From Streptomyces sp. SS1-1 (GTDB taxonomy: Bacteria > Actinomycetota > Actinomycetes > Streptomycetales > Streptomycetaceae): DNA of 64,000 nt. This document shows positions 9,245 to 17,138 of this stretch, one piece after another. The stretch's first letter is position 1. Each line of letters opens with the position of its first letter. The position numbers and the translations under genes are program-made. The DNA is taken from contig NZ_WBXN01000004.1 of NCBI RefSeq assembly GCF_008973465.1, positions 2,728,001 through 2,792,000 of the forward strand. The letters are read 5' to 3'. The notes under the pieces were generated by a model, which saw only the letters and a program-made list of their open reading frames with translations, had not been told where the DNA came from and made no database searches.

Positions 9245-11035
9245 TCACCGCATCCGGGTGGCCCACTCCTGCACCTTGGCGATCCGCTGCCGCAGCTGCC
9301 CGGCCGTCGCCTCGGCGCTCGGCGGCCCCCCGCACACGCGCCGCAGCTCGGTGTGGATGACGCCGTGCGGCTTGCCGCTCTGGTGGACGTAGGCGGAGAC
9401 CATCGTGTTGAGCTGCTTGCGCAGCTCCATCATCTCCTTGTGCGAGACGACCGGTCGCCGCTCGGCGGGCAGCTCCAGCAGGTCGGCCTCGGCGTCCGGC
9501 TTCTTGCGGCTGTGCGCGATCTGCCGGGCCTGCCGCTTCTGCAGCAGCAGCTGCACCTGGTCGGGTTCGAGGAGCCCGGGGATGCCGAGGTAGTCCTGCT
9601 CCTCCTCGCTCCCGGGGTGGGCCTGCATGCCGAACTCGGCACCGTCGTACAGCACCCGGTCGAAGACGGCCTCGGACTCCAGCGCCTCGAAGGAGAACTG
9701 CTCCTGCTCGCCGGTGTCCTCGTCCTGCTCCTTGTTCGCCTCCTCCATCTCCTTCTCGGACTCGGCGTACGGGTCCTCCTCGCCCTCCTTCTTCGGCTTG
9801 TCGAGGGCGTGGTCCCGCTCCACCTCCATCTCGTTGGCGAAGGTCAGCAGGTCGGGCACGGTCGGCAGGAAGACGGAGGCCGTCTCGCCGCGCCGCCTGG
9901 ACCGTACGAAACGGCCGACGGCCTGCGCGAAGAAGAGCGGCGTGGAGATCGTGGTGGCGTAGACGCCGACGGCGAGGCGGGGCACGTCGACGCCCTCGGA
10001 CACCATGCGGACGGCGACCATCCAGCGGTCGTCGCTCTCGCTGAAGTCGTCGATCCGCTTGGACGCGCCGGCGTCGTCGGACAGCACGAGCGTCGCCTTC
10101 GTCCCGGTGATCTCGCGGATCAGCTTGGCGTAGGCGCGCGCGGAGTCCTGGTCGGAGGCGATCACGAGGGCGCCCGCGTCCGGGATGCCCTTCCTGACCT
10201 CGGTCAGCCGCTGGTCGGCGGCGCGCAGCACGCTGGGCATCCACTCGCCGCGCGGGTCCAGGGCCGTGCGCCAGGCCTGGCTGACCGCGTCCTTCGTCAT
10301 GGGCTCGCCGAGCCGTGCGGCGATCTCGTCGCCCGCCTTCGTCCGCCAGCGCATGTTGCCGCTGTAGGAGAGGAAGATGACGGGCCGGACGACGTGGTCG
10401 GCGAGGGCGTTGCCGTAGCCGTAGGTGTAGTCGGCTGCGGACCGCCGGATGCCGTCGTTCCCCTCCTCGTACGTGACGAAGGGGATCGGGTTGGTGTCGG
10501 ACCGGAACGGCGTACCGGTGAGCGCCAGGCGGCGGGTGGCCGGCTCGAACGCCTCCAGGCACGCCTCGCCCCAGGACTTCGAGTCACCGGCGTGGTGGAT
10601 CTCGTCGAGGATGACGAGGGTCTTGCGCTGCTCGACGCGGTTGCGGTGCAGCATGGGGCGCACGCCGACGCCCGCGTACGTCACGGCGACGCCGTGGTAG
10701 TCCTTGCCGAGCGGGCCGGCGCTGTACTCGGGGTCCAGCTTGATGCCTATGCGCGCCGCGGCCTCCGCCCACTGCTTCTTCAGGTGCTCGGTCGGCGCGA
10801 CCACGGTGACCTGCTGCACGACGTGGTGGTGCAGCAGCCAGGAGGCGAGCGTCAGGGCGAAGGTCGTCTTTCCGGCGCCGGGCGTGGCGACCGCGAGGAA
10901 GTCGCGCGGCTGCTCCTGGATGTACTTCTCCATCGCACCCTGCTGCCAGGCGCGCAGCTTGCTGGCGGTGCCCCAGGGGGCCCGCCCGGGGAAGGCGGGG
11001 GAAAGGTGGTGGGAGGAGGCGGCGGTGGTAGTCAC
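9245..11035 (-). CDS. DEAD/DEAH-box (superfamily 2) helicase
   Basis: A 596-residue ATP-dependent helicase conserved in streptomycetes. Motif I is ATPGAGKTTFAL, motif II DEIH, motif III LTGTPFR, and motifs V/VI lie in VSEGVDVPRLAVG and QAVGRFVRSRRRGE. An acidic linker rich in E/D/Q (about residues 385-440) follows the helicase core. Start: GTG at 11035, giving MTTTAASSHHLSP; the ORF is open further upstream to 11194 but that part is low complexity and overlaps nothing conserved. Resembles XPB/ComF-like SF2 nucleic-acid helicases; the exact substrate is unknown. Confidence 0.92.
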   Translation of the reverse strand: MTTTAASSHHLSPAFPGRAPWGTASKLRAWQQGAMEKYIQEQPRDFLAVATPGAGKTTFALTLASWLLHHHVVQQVTVVAPTEHLKKQWAEAAARIGIKLDPEYSAGPLGKDYHGVAVTYAGVGVRPMLHRNRVEQRKTLVILDEIHHAGDSKSWGEACLEAFEPATRRLALTGTPFRSDTNPIPFVTYEEGNDGIRRSAADYTYGYGNALADHVVRPVIFLSYSGNMRWRTKAGDEIAARLGEPMTKDAVSQAWRTALDPRGEWMPSVLRAADQRLTEVRKGIPDAGALVIASDQDSARAYAKLIREITGTKATLVLSDDAGASKRIDDFSESDDRWMVAVRMVSEGVDVPRLAVGVYATTISTPLFFAQAVGRFVRSRRRGETASVFLPTVPDLLTFANEMEVERDHALDKPKKEGEEDPYAESEKEMEEANKEQDEDTGEQEQFSFEALESEAVFDRVLYDGAEFGMQAHPGSEEEQDYLGIPGLLEPDQVQLLLQKRQARQIAHSRKKPDAEADLLELPAERRPVVSHKEMMELRKQLNTMVSAYVHQSGKPHGVIHTELRRVCGGPPSAEATAGQLRQRIAKVQEWATRMR

Positions 11036-11237
11036 GGTCTCCGTACGGGGGTCGGTTCGAGGGCCACACCGGTCCGCGGGGCGGGCGGCTGGGCCTGCGT
11101 ATGACAACCGGGCCACCCTACCGGCGGCCCGGCACCGGCCCGGCTCGTACGGGGCCGGGTCACACGCGGGTGGGACTGACGTCACAGCGGGCACGGTCCG
11201 CCGGGAGGGCCGGGGCTCAGTGCTCCCGCCGGGGGGC

Positions 11238-12695
11238 TCAGTGCTCCCGGAGCCGGGTGGTCACCCAGGCGCCCACCAGGGCGACGGCCGCCATCGGCAG
11301 GAACACCGCCGCGAACGCCGCCGGGTGCTGGGAACCGGCGCCGGACGCGTCGAGCGGGGCGTGGCTCAGCGCGCCGCCGCCGAGCGCGGCGAAGGCGGCG
11401 CCGCCCGCCGCCAGCAGGACGACGTTCGAGAGGGCGTCGGAGATCTGGAGGGCGGCGGAGTTGGTGCCTGCCTCCTCGGGGGCGGAGAGCTTGAGCAGCA
11501 GCACGCTCGTGGAGGAGATCACCAGGCCCATCCCGAAGCAGCCGAAGGCCCAGGCGACGGCGAGCGTCCAGGCGGGCACGGAGTGGATCAGCACGCTCGG
11601 CGCCGCCGCGACGGCCGCGGCGACCAGCACCATGCCGGCGGTCGTCAGCCGCTCCCGGTACGGCTCCACGCGTGGCCGGGACTGCACCCAGGAGCCCAGC
11701 GCCCAGGTGACACCGCCGGCCGCGAGCGAGAACCCGGCGAGCGTCGGCGACAGGCCCCGCTGGGTGACCAGCATCAGCGGCACGAAGGACTCGGCCGCGA
11801 TGAACGACCCGGCGGCCACGCCGCGCAGCAGGACCACGGACGGCAGGCCCCGCGCGGCGCGGTAGGTGCCGCGCGGGAGCAGTCCGAGCGCGGCCGGCAC
11901 GAGGAGCGCGGCGCCCAGGGCGCCGGGGACGAGGGAGATCCACCTGAGGTCTTGGGCGGCGTACTGCAGCAGCCCGGCGCCGAAGGAGATCGCGAGGGCG
12001 AGCCGGATGCGGCGCCGGTCGAAGGAGGCGTCGCTCCCGGCGCCCGGCACGGGTCCGGCAGCACGGCGGCGTATCTGGGGCAGGGCGAGGCCGAGCGGCA
12101 GCAGCACCAGCACGGGGATGCCGACGAACACCCACCGCCAGCCCAGATGCTCGGTCACGGCACCGGAGGCCAACGGCCCCACGATGGACGGCACGACCCA
12201 GCTCGCGGCGAACGCCGCCATGATCGCCGGGCGCAGCCGCTCGGGGTAGGCGCGGCCGACGACGACGTACAGGGCGACGATGACGAGTCCGCCGCCGAGC
12301 CCCTGGACGGCCCGCCCGAGGATGAACAGCCACATGGCCCCGGCGGTGCCGGACAGCAGGAGCCCCGCCCCGAAGGCGGCGATGCCCGTGGTCAGCGGCG
12401 CGAGCGGCCCCCGCCGATCGGACCACTGGCCGGACAGCACCATGCCGAAGAGGCTGGTGGTGAAGTACCCGGAGAACGCGAAGGCGTACAGCGACACCCC
12501 GTTCAGCTCGCGCGCGGCGACCGGCATCGCCGTCCCGACGGCGGTCGCCTCGAAGGCGATGAGCAGCACGACGGAGACGATCCCGATGCTCAGGGCCCGG
12601 TACGACCGCCCCAGCACGGTCTCCTCCGATACGGCGGCGGAGGGAACGGCGGACGTCTTGGCGACATCGGTGTCGCGCGGCTCGAGGGCAGTCAT
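11238..12695 (-). CDS. MFS transporter (drug:H+ antiporter type)
   Basis: A 485-residue integral membrane protein with about 14 hydrophobic segments. The MFS motif A region reads SGQWSDRRGP after the second helix, and an antiporter-like segment lies around helix 5 (ASWVVPSIVGPLASGAVTE). ATG at 12695 gives MTALEPRD; an upstream ATG at 12725 would add ten residues. Stands alone on the minus strand between the helicase and tRNA-Cys. Probably exports a small molecule; substrate not deducible. Confidence 0.88.
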   Translation of the reverse strand: MTALEPRDTDVAKTSAVPSAAVSEETVLGRSYRALSIGIVSVVLLIAFEATAVGTAMPVAARELNGVSLYAFAFSGYFTTSLFGMVLSGQWSDRRGPLAPLTTGIAAFGAGLLLSGTAGAMWLFILGRAVQGLGGGLVIVALYVVVGRAYPERLRPAIMAAFAASWVVPSIVGPLASGAVTEHLGWRWVFVGIPVLVLLPLGLALPQIRRRAAGPVPGAGSDASFDRRRIRLALAISFGAGLLQYAAQDLRWISLVPGALGAALLVPAALGLLPRGTYRAARGLPSVVLLRGVAAGSFIAAESFVPLMLVTQRGLSPTLAGFSLAAGGVTWALGSWVQSRPRVEPYRERLTTAGMVLVAAAVAAAPSVLIHSVPAWTLAVAWAFGCFGMGLVISSTSVLLLKLSAPEEAGTNSAALQISDALSNVVLLAAGGAAFAALGGGALSHAPLDASGAGSQHPAAFAAVFLPMAAVALVGAWVTTRLREH

Positions 12696-12895
12696 GGTCG
12701 CCAGAGTAAGGGCCGTGACCGACATTGACCCCTGTCGGGGGCCGCACCTCCCCTGAGACCTTGGTCGTACGACCGCCCCGCTTCATGAACGCGGCATGGC
12801 GATCACGTTGCACCCCACCCGCTCCCCTTGAGCCCTTCAGCACCCCGCCCGTACGGTCGAACCACCGACCAGGCCCGGCTTCCGGACCTGCGCAC

Positions 12896-12967
12896 GGCCG
12901 TGTGCCCGAGTGGCTCAGGGACTCGCCTGCAAAGCGAGTTACGCGGGTTCGATTCCCGCCACGGCCT
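12896..12967 (+). tRNA. tRNA-Cys (anticodon GCA)
   Basis: A full cloverleaf can be drawn: acceptor GGCCGTG/CACGGCC, a 3-bp D stem CCC/GGG, anticodon stem CTCGC/GCGAG with loop CTGCAAA (anticodon GCA at 12929-12931), a 4-nt variable loop, and T stem GCGGG/CCCGC with loop TTCGATT. The discriminator base is T (U73), as expected for tRNA-Cys. CCA is not encoded. Its 3' half is duplicated at 14948-14985, so the gene served as an attachment site for an integrating element. Confidence 0.95.
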
Positions 12968-12995
12968 CCGTTGCCTGAGCAGGCACCCCTGAAGG

Positions 12996-13018
12996 GCGGC
13001 ACCCTCCAGGGGTGCCGC
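12996..13018 (+). terminator. Hairpin downstream of tRNA-Cys
   Basis: GCGGCACCC, loop TCCAG, GGGTGCCGC: a perfect 9-bp stem 29 bp after the tRNA. A longer alternative pairing uses GGCACCCCTG (12982-12991) with CAGGGGTGCC (13007-13016). There is no T run, as is usual in Streptomyces. Confidence 0.6.
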
Positions 13019-13029
13019 AGGTATCCATG

Positions 13030-14160
13030 ATCTTCCAGCAAATGCCACGGCAGGTTCAATGTCGGCGACGGTCGGCACCTCGCTACGGGACAGGGCGGTG
13101 AAGACGTCCCGTCGGCTGACGTCTCCCACCGGTTGTCCCGCACCGCGTCAGCACGCTGCGGGCGCGGCCGATGACCGAGTCCGCGCCCATGGCGTCGAAC
13201 GCGGAGAGGGCGTGGGCGGTGTAGTAATCCCCCAGCTCGATCGCCGCGCATGGTGTCTTCGGCAACAGTGGGCGTAGCCGGTGCCGCCGTCTTCGGCGAG
13301 GTGCAGCAGCGCGGCCATCCGGGCGGTGGCGCCGGCGAGTTCCGCAGCCCAGTTGGTGATGTGGACACCCTCGCCGCCACGCTTCTTGAGCTGCGGTTCA
13401 CCCGTTCCTGATAGGAGATCAGGGCCGCGTCCGCCCCCGGGCTGAGTTGGATGACAGCCGGGTCGGCCCACTCCGCGAGGGACAGCGTGAGGTCGATGAC
13501 CCTCGCGGCGTAGGCAGCGGCCCTCTGCTCGGAGATGGGGTCCGTGACGACTTCCGCTCGCCCACCATGGACTTGGGCAGGGAGAACAGGAAGCGGGCCA
13601 GGAACCCGCGTCCGTCGAACCCTCTTCACTTGGCGATGTCTTGCAGCACCTTGAGCTGCACGGCCAGGGCGGGGCGCGTCGATGTGCTCGCGGCATGACT
13701 GCCGGTTGACCCTCAGCCGGTCCCCGGCATGCCCCTTGAAGAACGCGACCATGCTCGGGGCCCCGGAGTAGCGCCCCGCGATGATGTCGAAGACGCCGCC
13801 CTCCGCGCTCATCACGGACAGCCGACCGCCCTGCTATGCATAAGGGAGGTGACCGTCTCGGGCGTGGAGTGGTCGGCGAGCAGCACGGGTTCGGCCGGGA
13901 CGGTGAGCGTCTCGGTGGTCTGCGCGAGACCGACGGCGGCGGCCACCACCTCTTGCCGCTTGTCGTCGTCGGGGGACGCGGCACGGGCGACGGCCTTGTC
14001 TGCCGCTTCCTTCGCGAGGCGGGCGGTCACCTGCGCTCGACGATGGCCAGCTGCATCGCGGCCTTGAGCTGTTTCTCAGCGTCGTAGAGGGGGTTGGCGA
14101 GCAGGGCGAACACGGCGGACTTGCGGTTGCCGGGCGGCAGGGCCGCCACCGTCTAGAGGT
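13030..14160 (-). pseudogene. Frameshifted, truncated DUF3987-family gene
   Basis: Fragments of one protein run in order across all three minus-strand frames. They are an in-frame TAG then TVAALPPGNRKSAVFALLANP (near 14150), AKEAADKAVARAASPDDDKR and VTSLMHS (13840-14020), MSAEGGVFDIIAGRYSGAPS then FKGHAGDRLRVNRQS (13700-13815), EVVTDPISEQRAAAYAARV (about 13530), LKKRGGEGVHITNWAAELAG (about 13370), AIELGDYYTAHALSAFDAMG (13190-13250) and DVFTALSRSEVPTVADIEPA (about 13080). This is the conserved core of DUF3987 proteins of actinomycete mobile elements, thought to act in element replication. At least five frame changes and a missing N-terminal half make it non-functional. Confidence 0.8.
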
Positions 14161-14631
14161 TGGTGGGCTCACGCCAGTTACCGCGTAGAGAAGGTTCCCC
14201 GAGGATTGGCCTGCTGCCGCACTCGATCCTCCTCTCTGCTCACCCGTCGTCGCCCTCAAGGCTCCCATGTCGACTACCGCAAAGAGCAGGGTGGTGCACC
14301 GCCGGGCCAATCCATCTGGGCCGCCTTCAGGGTGGGAGAGCAGCCAAGGACGACTCTCCTCCGACGAAAAGGCGGCGGCATCAAGGTGACGGGCGCCACA
14401 CCTGCGTGGTGGTCGCCGGACCAGTAAGGGCGGCGGGAGCGCCATCGGCATTGCTGACCAGTAGCTCCGCAGACGGCGAAGATTTCGCGCGGGAGTGTAC
14501 TGCAAGATCTTAAAAGACCGGGGCCAGCTCGGGAAAACTGTCCGGATTCCAATCGTTGTTTCCTTCCGATGCGGAGTACCCGCAGAAGGTAGCCGAGCCG
14601 TCGGCGGCGCAGACCCAGGGAGGGCCTACCC
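14161..14631. other. Relic interior without recognisable gene
   Basis: About 470 bp between the pseudogene and the 49-residue ORF. Open frames exist on both strands but none shows a conserved motif, a good ribosome site and Streptomyces-like codon bias together. G+C looks lower than the flanks by eye. Probably decayed element sequence. Confidence 0.5.
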
Positions 14632-14781
14632 ATGAACGGTCACACAGATCAGCGGACGGTGCTGCTCTTGCTCGTTGGCGGTGGCGCGGTGTATGCCGCT
14701 CTTGAGCACCCACAGTTCGGTGCGGCCCTCCTGGTTGGTGTCGGAGTGATGGCGCTGCTGCATTCCCTACTGGACAGGTGA
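14632..14781 (+). CDS. Small membrane protein of the integrated element
   Basis: A 49-residue ORF starting at ATG behind a strong GGGAGG ribosome site (7-nt spacing). It has two hydrophobic stretches, VLLLLVGGGAVYAAL and FGAALLVGVGVMALLHSLL, with a short charged N-terminus. Similar tiny two-helix proteins sit among the spread/transfer genes of actinomycete integrative elements (from memory, not searched). Its GTGA stop overlaps another short frame (14778-14897, 39 residues) that looks like the truncated start of the next gene. Function unknown. Confidence 0.55.
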   Translation: MNGHTDQRTVLLLLVGGGAVYAALEHPQFGAALLVGVGVMALLHSLLDR

Positions 14782-14947
14782 CGGCTATGCCGTCGGAGGT
14801 CGTGAGCCGAGCGGGTCCGTCTCAGTTCCCGTCTCATTCATCGTCGTACGCGGCCGTTCGCTCCACCCCTCTCGGCGCAACGTCCGCACGGGACTGAACG
14901 CCAGCGAACGCATCTGGATCACGCCTTGACCAGCCCGGACAAACCTT

Positions 14948-14985
14948 CAAAGCGAGTTACGCGGTTCGATCCCCGCCACGGCCTC
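14948..14985 (+). repeat. Degenerate tRNA-Cys 3' copy, attR-like site
   Basis: Matches tRNA bases 12930-12968 except for one missing G (in the GCGGG stem) and one T-to-C change in the T loop. The match runs from CAAAGCGAG to ACGGCCTC. It lacks the acceptor and D arms, so it is not a tRNA. Together with the intact gene it marks the two ends of an integration event. Confidence 0.75.
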
Positions 14986-15003
14986 TTCCTCCCCCCGGTG
15001 AGA

Positions 15004-15030
15004 CGAGGGGGGCGGCACCCGCCCCCCTCG
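15004..15030. terminator. Perfect 12-bp hairpin next to the att copy
   Basis: CGAGGGGGGCGG, loop CAC, CCGCCCCCCTCG: twelve consecutive pairs with a 3-nt loop and no T run. Its place 18 bp after the att copy suggests it is the original terminator of the tRNA side or of the element. Confidence 0.65.
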
Positions 15031-15157
15031 GCCGTGCATTGTGGTCGGCGGCACCCGTGCCCGACCCGCAATCAAAGTGGCCACGCCGTGCAACCACGGA
15101 ATGCACCCAGGCGTCACATGCGGTGACTGAGCCCCGTCACACTTGAGGAGGGCGCCG

Positions 15158-15853
15158 TTGTCCGTACCGCCTCAGCCAGCTCAGCCACCCATGCCGGCGG
15201 CCCTGCACCCGCTGCAAGGGCAGTCGGCGGTGGTGTGGATACGTCGCACGTTCCGCTCACGCAAGGCGTTGTCGGGCGTCACCCAATGGTTCATCGACTG
15301 GGGTGTCCCCATCGCCCTGATCATCGGCGTTGTGTGGGTGGTGGGTGCCGGTCGATCCGAGAAGAGCTGGAGCGGCATCTATCGGGTGTTCACACTCGTC
15401 GACCCGCCCGCGCACGCAGTCGCCCGAGGTGCGTCAGTACTGGGCTGGTTGCTGGTACCCGCCCTGATCGGTGGTGTGGCAGGTCATGTCATCGCGGCCC
15501 GGATGCAGCGGGTCAAGGACATCGCTACCAATCACCTCTTCCAACGGAGAAGCCTCAAACGCCGCTTCAAGCTGCCGGGAAAGATCACTTTCCTGGAGTC
15601 GCTCCATGCGAAGAGCGCTGAGGACCAGGAGTTCCTGGACCGCTATGTGAGGCGGGCTCATTGGGGAGACTGGAAGAAGGCTCAGGACCACTGGGAAATC
15701 CTCGTCCGAGACGTGCTCTGCACAGTCGAACTCGCGGAGCTGGACCGCAACGAAGCACTCGAATCCGCCGAGAGCTTCGCCCGCGCCGTGATGTTCATGA
15801 CCGGGTACCAGGACACATGCCTCGTGTGTACGGCACGCGCCAACCAACCTTGA
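15158..15853 (+). CDS. Uncharacterised two-helix membrane protein (DUF6313-like)
   Basis: A 231-residue protein starting at TTG 5 nt after GAGGAGGG; an in-frame TTG at 15143 overlaps that site and is rejected. Two membrane helices are visible (GVPIALIIGVVWVVGAG and SVLGWLLVPALIGGVAGHVIAA), then a basic cytoplasmic segment (RRSLKRRFKLPGK) and an acidic or aromatic C-terminal domain with a final CLVC pair. It resembles a streptomycete family I recall as DUF6313, not verified. No function assigned. It lies just outside the element boundary and may be a later accessory gene. Confidence 0.6.
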   Translation: MSVPPQPAQPPMPAALHPLQGQSAVVWIRRTFRSRKALSGVTQWFIDWGVPIALIIGVVWVVGAGRSEKSWSGIYRVFTLVDPPAHAVARGASVLGWLLVPALIGGVAGHVIAARMQRVKDIATNHLFQRRSLKRRFKLPGKITFLESLHAKSAEDQEFLDRYVRRAHWGDWKKAQDHWEILVRDVLCTVELAELDRNEALESAESFARAVMFMTGYQDTCLVCTARANQP

Positions 15854-15874
15854 CGTTCCGGAAGGACGGTTCCG

Positions 15875-16147
15875 ATGCAGACACGAAGCGCCGTGGAGAT
15901 CGCCCGCGCCGCCCTGAGTGAAATCTTTCCCAACGCCACCGAGGACGGCCTCGACGCCGGGGCGCGCCACCTGGCCCGCTGGGGGGTCGAGGGGCACGGA
16001 ACTCAACTCGGTGGTGCAGCAGCAGCTCTCATGTATCGGGATCTGGCGAGGGCATCCAGCGAGCAGCAAGTGCCGGACGACGTCCTCGCGGCCGCTGAAG
16101 TACGTGGTGTGACACGGACCTGGCGCGCTCCTTCCCAACGGGGGTGA
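15875..16147 (+). CDS. Hypothetical 90-residue protein
   Basis: ATG start with GGAAGGA about 9 nt upstream, 21 bp after the DUF6313-like gene, so probably co-transcribed. Soluble, Ala-rich; begins MQTRSAVEIARAALSEIFPN and has a predicted helical middle. No motif recognised. The protein ends in a charged tail of low conservation value. Confidence 0.5.
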   Translation: MQTRSAVEIARAALSEIFPNATEDGLDAGARHLARWGVEGHGTQLGGAAAALMYRDLARASSEQQVPDDVLAAAEVRGVTRTWRAPSQRG

Positions 16148-16235
16148 CCATGAGCCTCGGCCGGCCTGAGTCAAGGGATACGAAGCTTCTGCTCGTCTCA
16201 CACAGGTAGCCACCTGGTTCACCGCACATGCGAGC

Positions 16236-16265
16236 GCCGGTGTCCCGCGGCTTGGAGACACCGGC
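16236..16265. terminator. 9-bp hairpin between hypothetical genes
   Basis: GCCGGTGTC and GACACCGGC are perfect inverted arms around a 12-nt loop, between the stop at 16147 and the start at 16313. It could terminate the upstream pair or fold in the leader of the next gene. Confidence 0.4.
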
Positions 16266-16312
16266 CCACCCTGTCCCGTCACCAGCAGGACGAGAAGTGT
16301 CGAGGGGGAGAT

Positions 16313-16969
16313 GTGGACACCGAGCAACGGGTTGTTCGACGCAGCACGCCCTATTCACGAGCACTGATCGCCGTGGCAGCTGTGGCATTCGGTCTGCTGA
16401 TCTACGCGGTCATCTGGTCGAACCGACAGGACGAGTTGCCTCAACTGCTGGACGTCCAGAGCGCCACCACCGCCGTCCTGGGGGCGACTGGAGCGATCCT
16501 GGCGCGAGGGCAGTACGCACGCGCGGTCAGGCCGAGCATCGGCTGGTTCGGTCGTGTCACCGCCGATGCTGCCCCAGCCGGTCGGTTGGCCTGGATCTGC
16601 TACGCGCTGAACGGTGCACAGGACTCGTGCACGGTGTCCGACGTCGGTTATCAGGTCGTCCTCACCGGGAATTCGGCCTCCGACTCCGGCAGGTGGACGC
16701 GCATGGAACATGCCGCTTCTGTCCTGGAAGGACGAGGGCTGACAAGCGGCTCGGATTTCCACCTGAACCTCATCAGCCCTGGTCTGCCCATCACGGCCGG
16801 CAGGCGCTTATATGTGGGGTGGTTCACCGAGGCGGCAATGACAGAGGTTGCAGATGTGTATGTGCGGCTACGTGTCGTGGACCGAGTCGGCGACACGCAT
16901 GAACGTGTACTCGCGCTCATGCGCGGCGCCGAGCGCCGACCGACACGCCCCAACATCCATTTGAGCTGA
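16313..16969 (+). CDS. Uncharacterised membrane protein
   Basis: A 218-residue protein from GTG behind GAGGGGGAG. Two N-terminal hydrophobic segments (ALIAVAAVAFGLLIYAVIW and TTAVLGATGAILA) are followed by a ~150-residue domain with alternating beta-like strands (AWICYALNG, VGYQVVLTG, RLYVGWFTEA, VYVRLRVVDRVG). This could be an intracellular or surface beta-sandwich. No family recognised. Same direction as the two preceding hypothetical genes. Confidence 0.55.
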   Translation: MDTEQRVVRRSTPYSRALIAVAAVAFGLLIYAVIWSNRQDELPQLLDVQSATTAVLGATGAILARGQYARAVRPSIGWFGRVTADAAPAGRLAWICYALNGAQDSCTVSDVGYQVVLTGNSASDSGRWTRMEHAASVLEGRGLTSGSDFHLNLISPGLPITAGRRLYVGWFTEAAMTEVADVYVRLRVVDRVGDTHERVLALMRGAERRPTRPNIHLS

Positions 16970-17048
16970 GAAGGCTTCCGCCCGCTCGCGGCCACGTCGG
17001 CCGGACCGCTGGCCCACAACTCCTCCCCCGTCCCTCCCCAAACAGGAG

Positions 17049-17095
17049 CACAACCCTCCGCTGCCGCGGGGGGTCCTCTTGGTGTCGGGGTTGTG
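17049..17095 (+). promoter_or_regulatory. Structured leader before the LAXTG protein gene
   Basis: Outer arms CACAACCC and GGGTTGTG pair perfectly, and inside them CCGC/GCGG can pair again. The structure ends 43 nt before the GTG start at 17139. It could be a leader hairpin or an attenuator; no known riboswitch class is recognised. Confidence 0.3.
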
Positions 17096-17138
17096 GCCTC
17101 GGCCGGCCGTGCTTTCCGTTCATCGAGGAGACCCACCC

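Larger units (their letters stand above)
12969..14985. mobile_element. Relic of a tRNA-Cys-integrated element
   Basis: About 2 kb bounded on the left by intact tRNA-Cys and on the right by a degenerate 38-bp copy of its 3' half. Between them lie a decayed DUF3987 (primase/helicase-like) gene, a short patch without recognisable genes and a 49-residue membrane ORF, all typical cargo of actinomycete integrative and conjugative elements. No integrase, excisionase or transfer gene remains inside the boundaries. The relic cannot excise by itself. Confidence 0.7.
14782..15157. other. Element end and leader of the next gene
   Basis: Contains the end of a 39-codon frame, the att copy, a strong hairpin (15004-15030) and, at its right edge, the GAGGAGGG ribosome site of the gene at 15158. 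No further gene is seen. Confidence 0.5.

Noticed and set aside
14510..14713. Minus-strand frame ending in a Trp/Asp/Pro-rich stretch (67 aa)
   Set aside because: Overlaps the better supported 49-residue ORF on the plus strand and has no convincing ribosome site.
14948..14985. A second tRNA gene
   Set aside because: Only the 3' half is present; no acceptor 5' strand or D arm.
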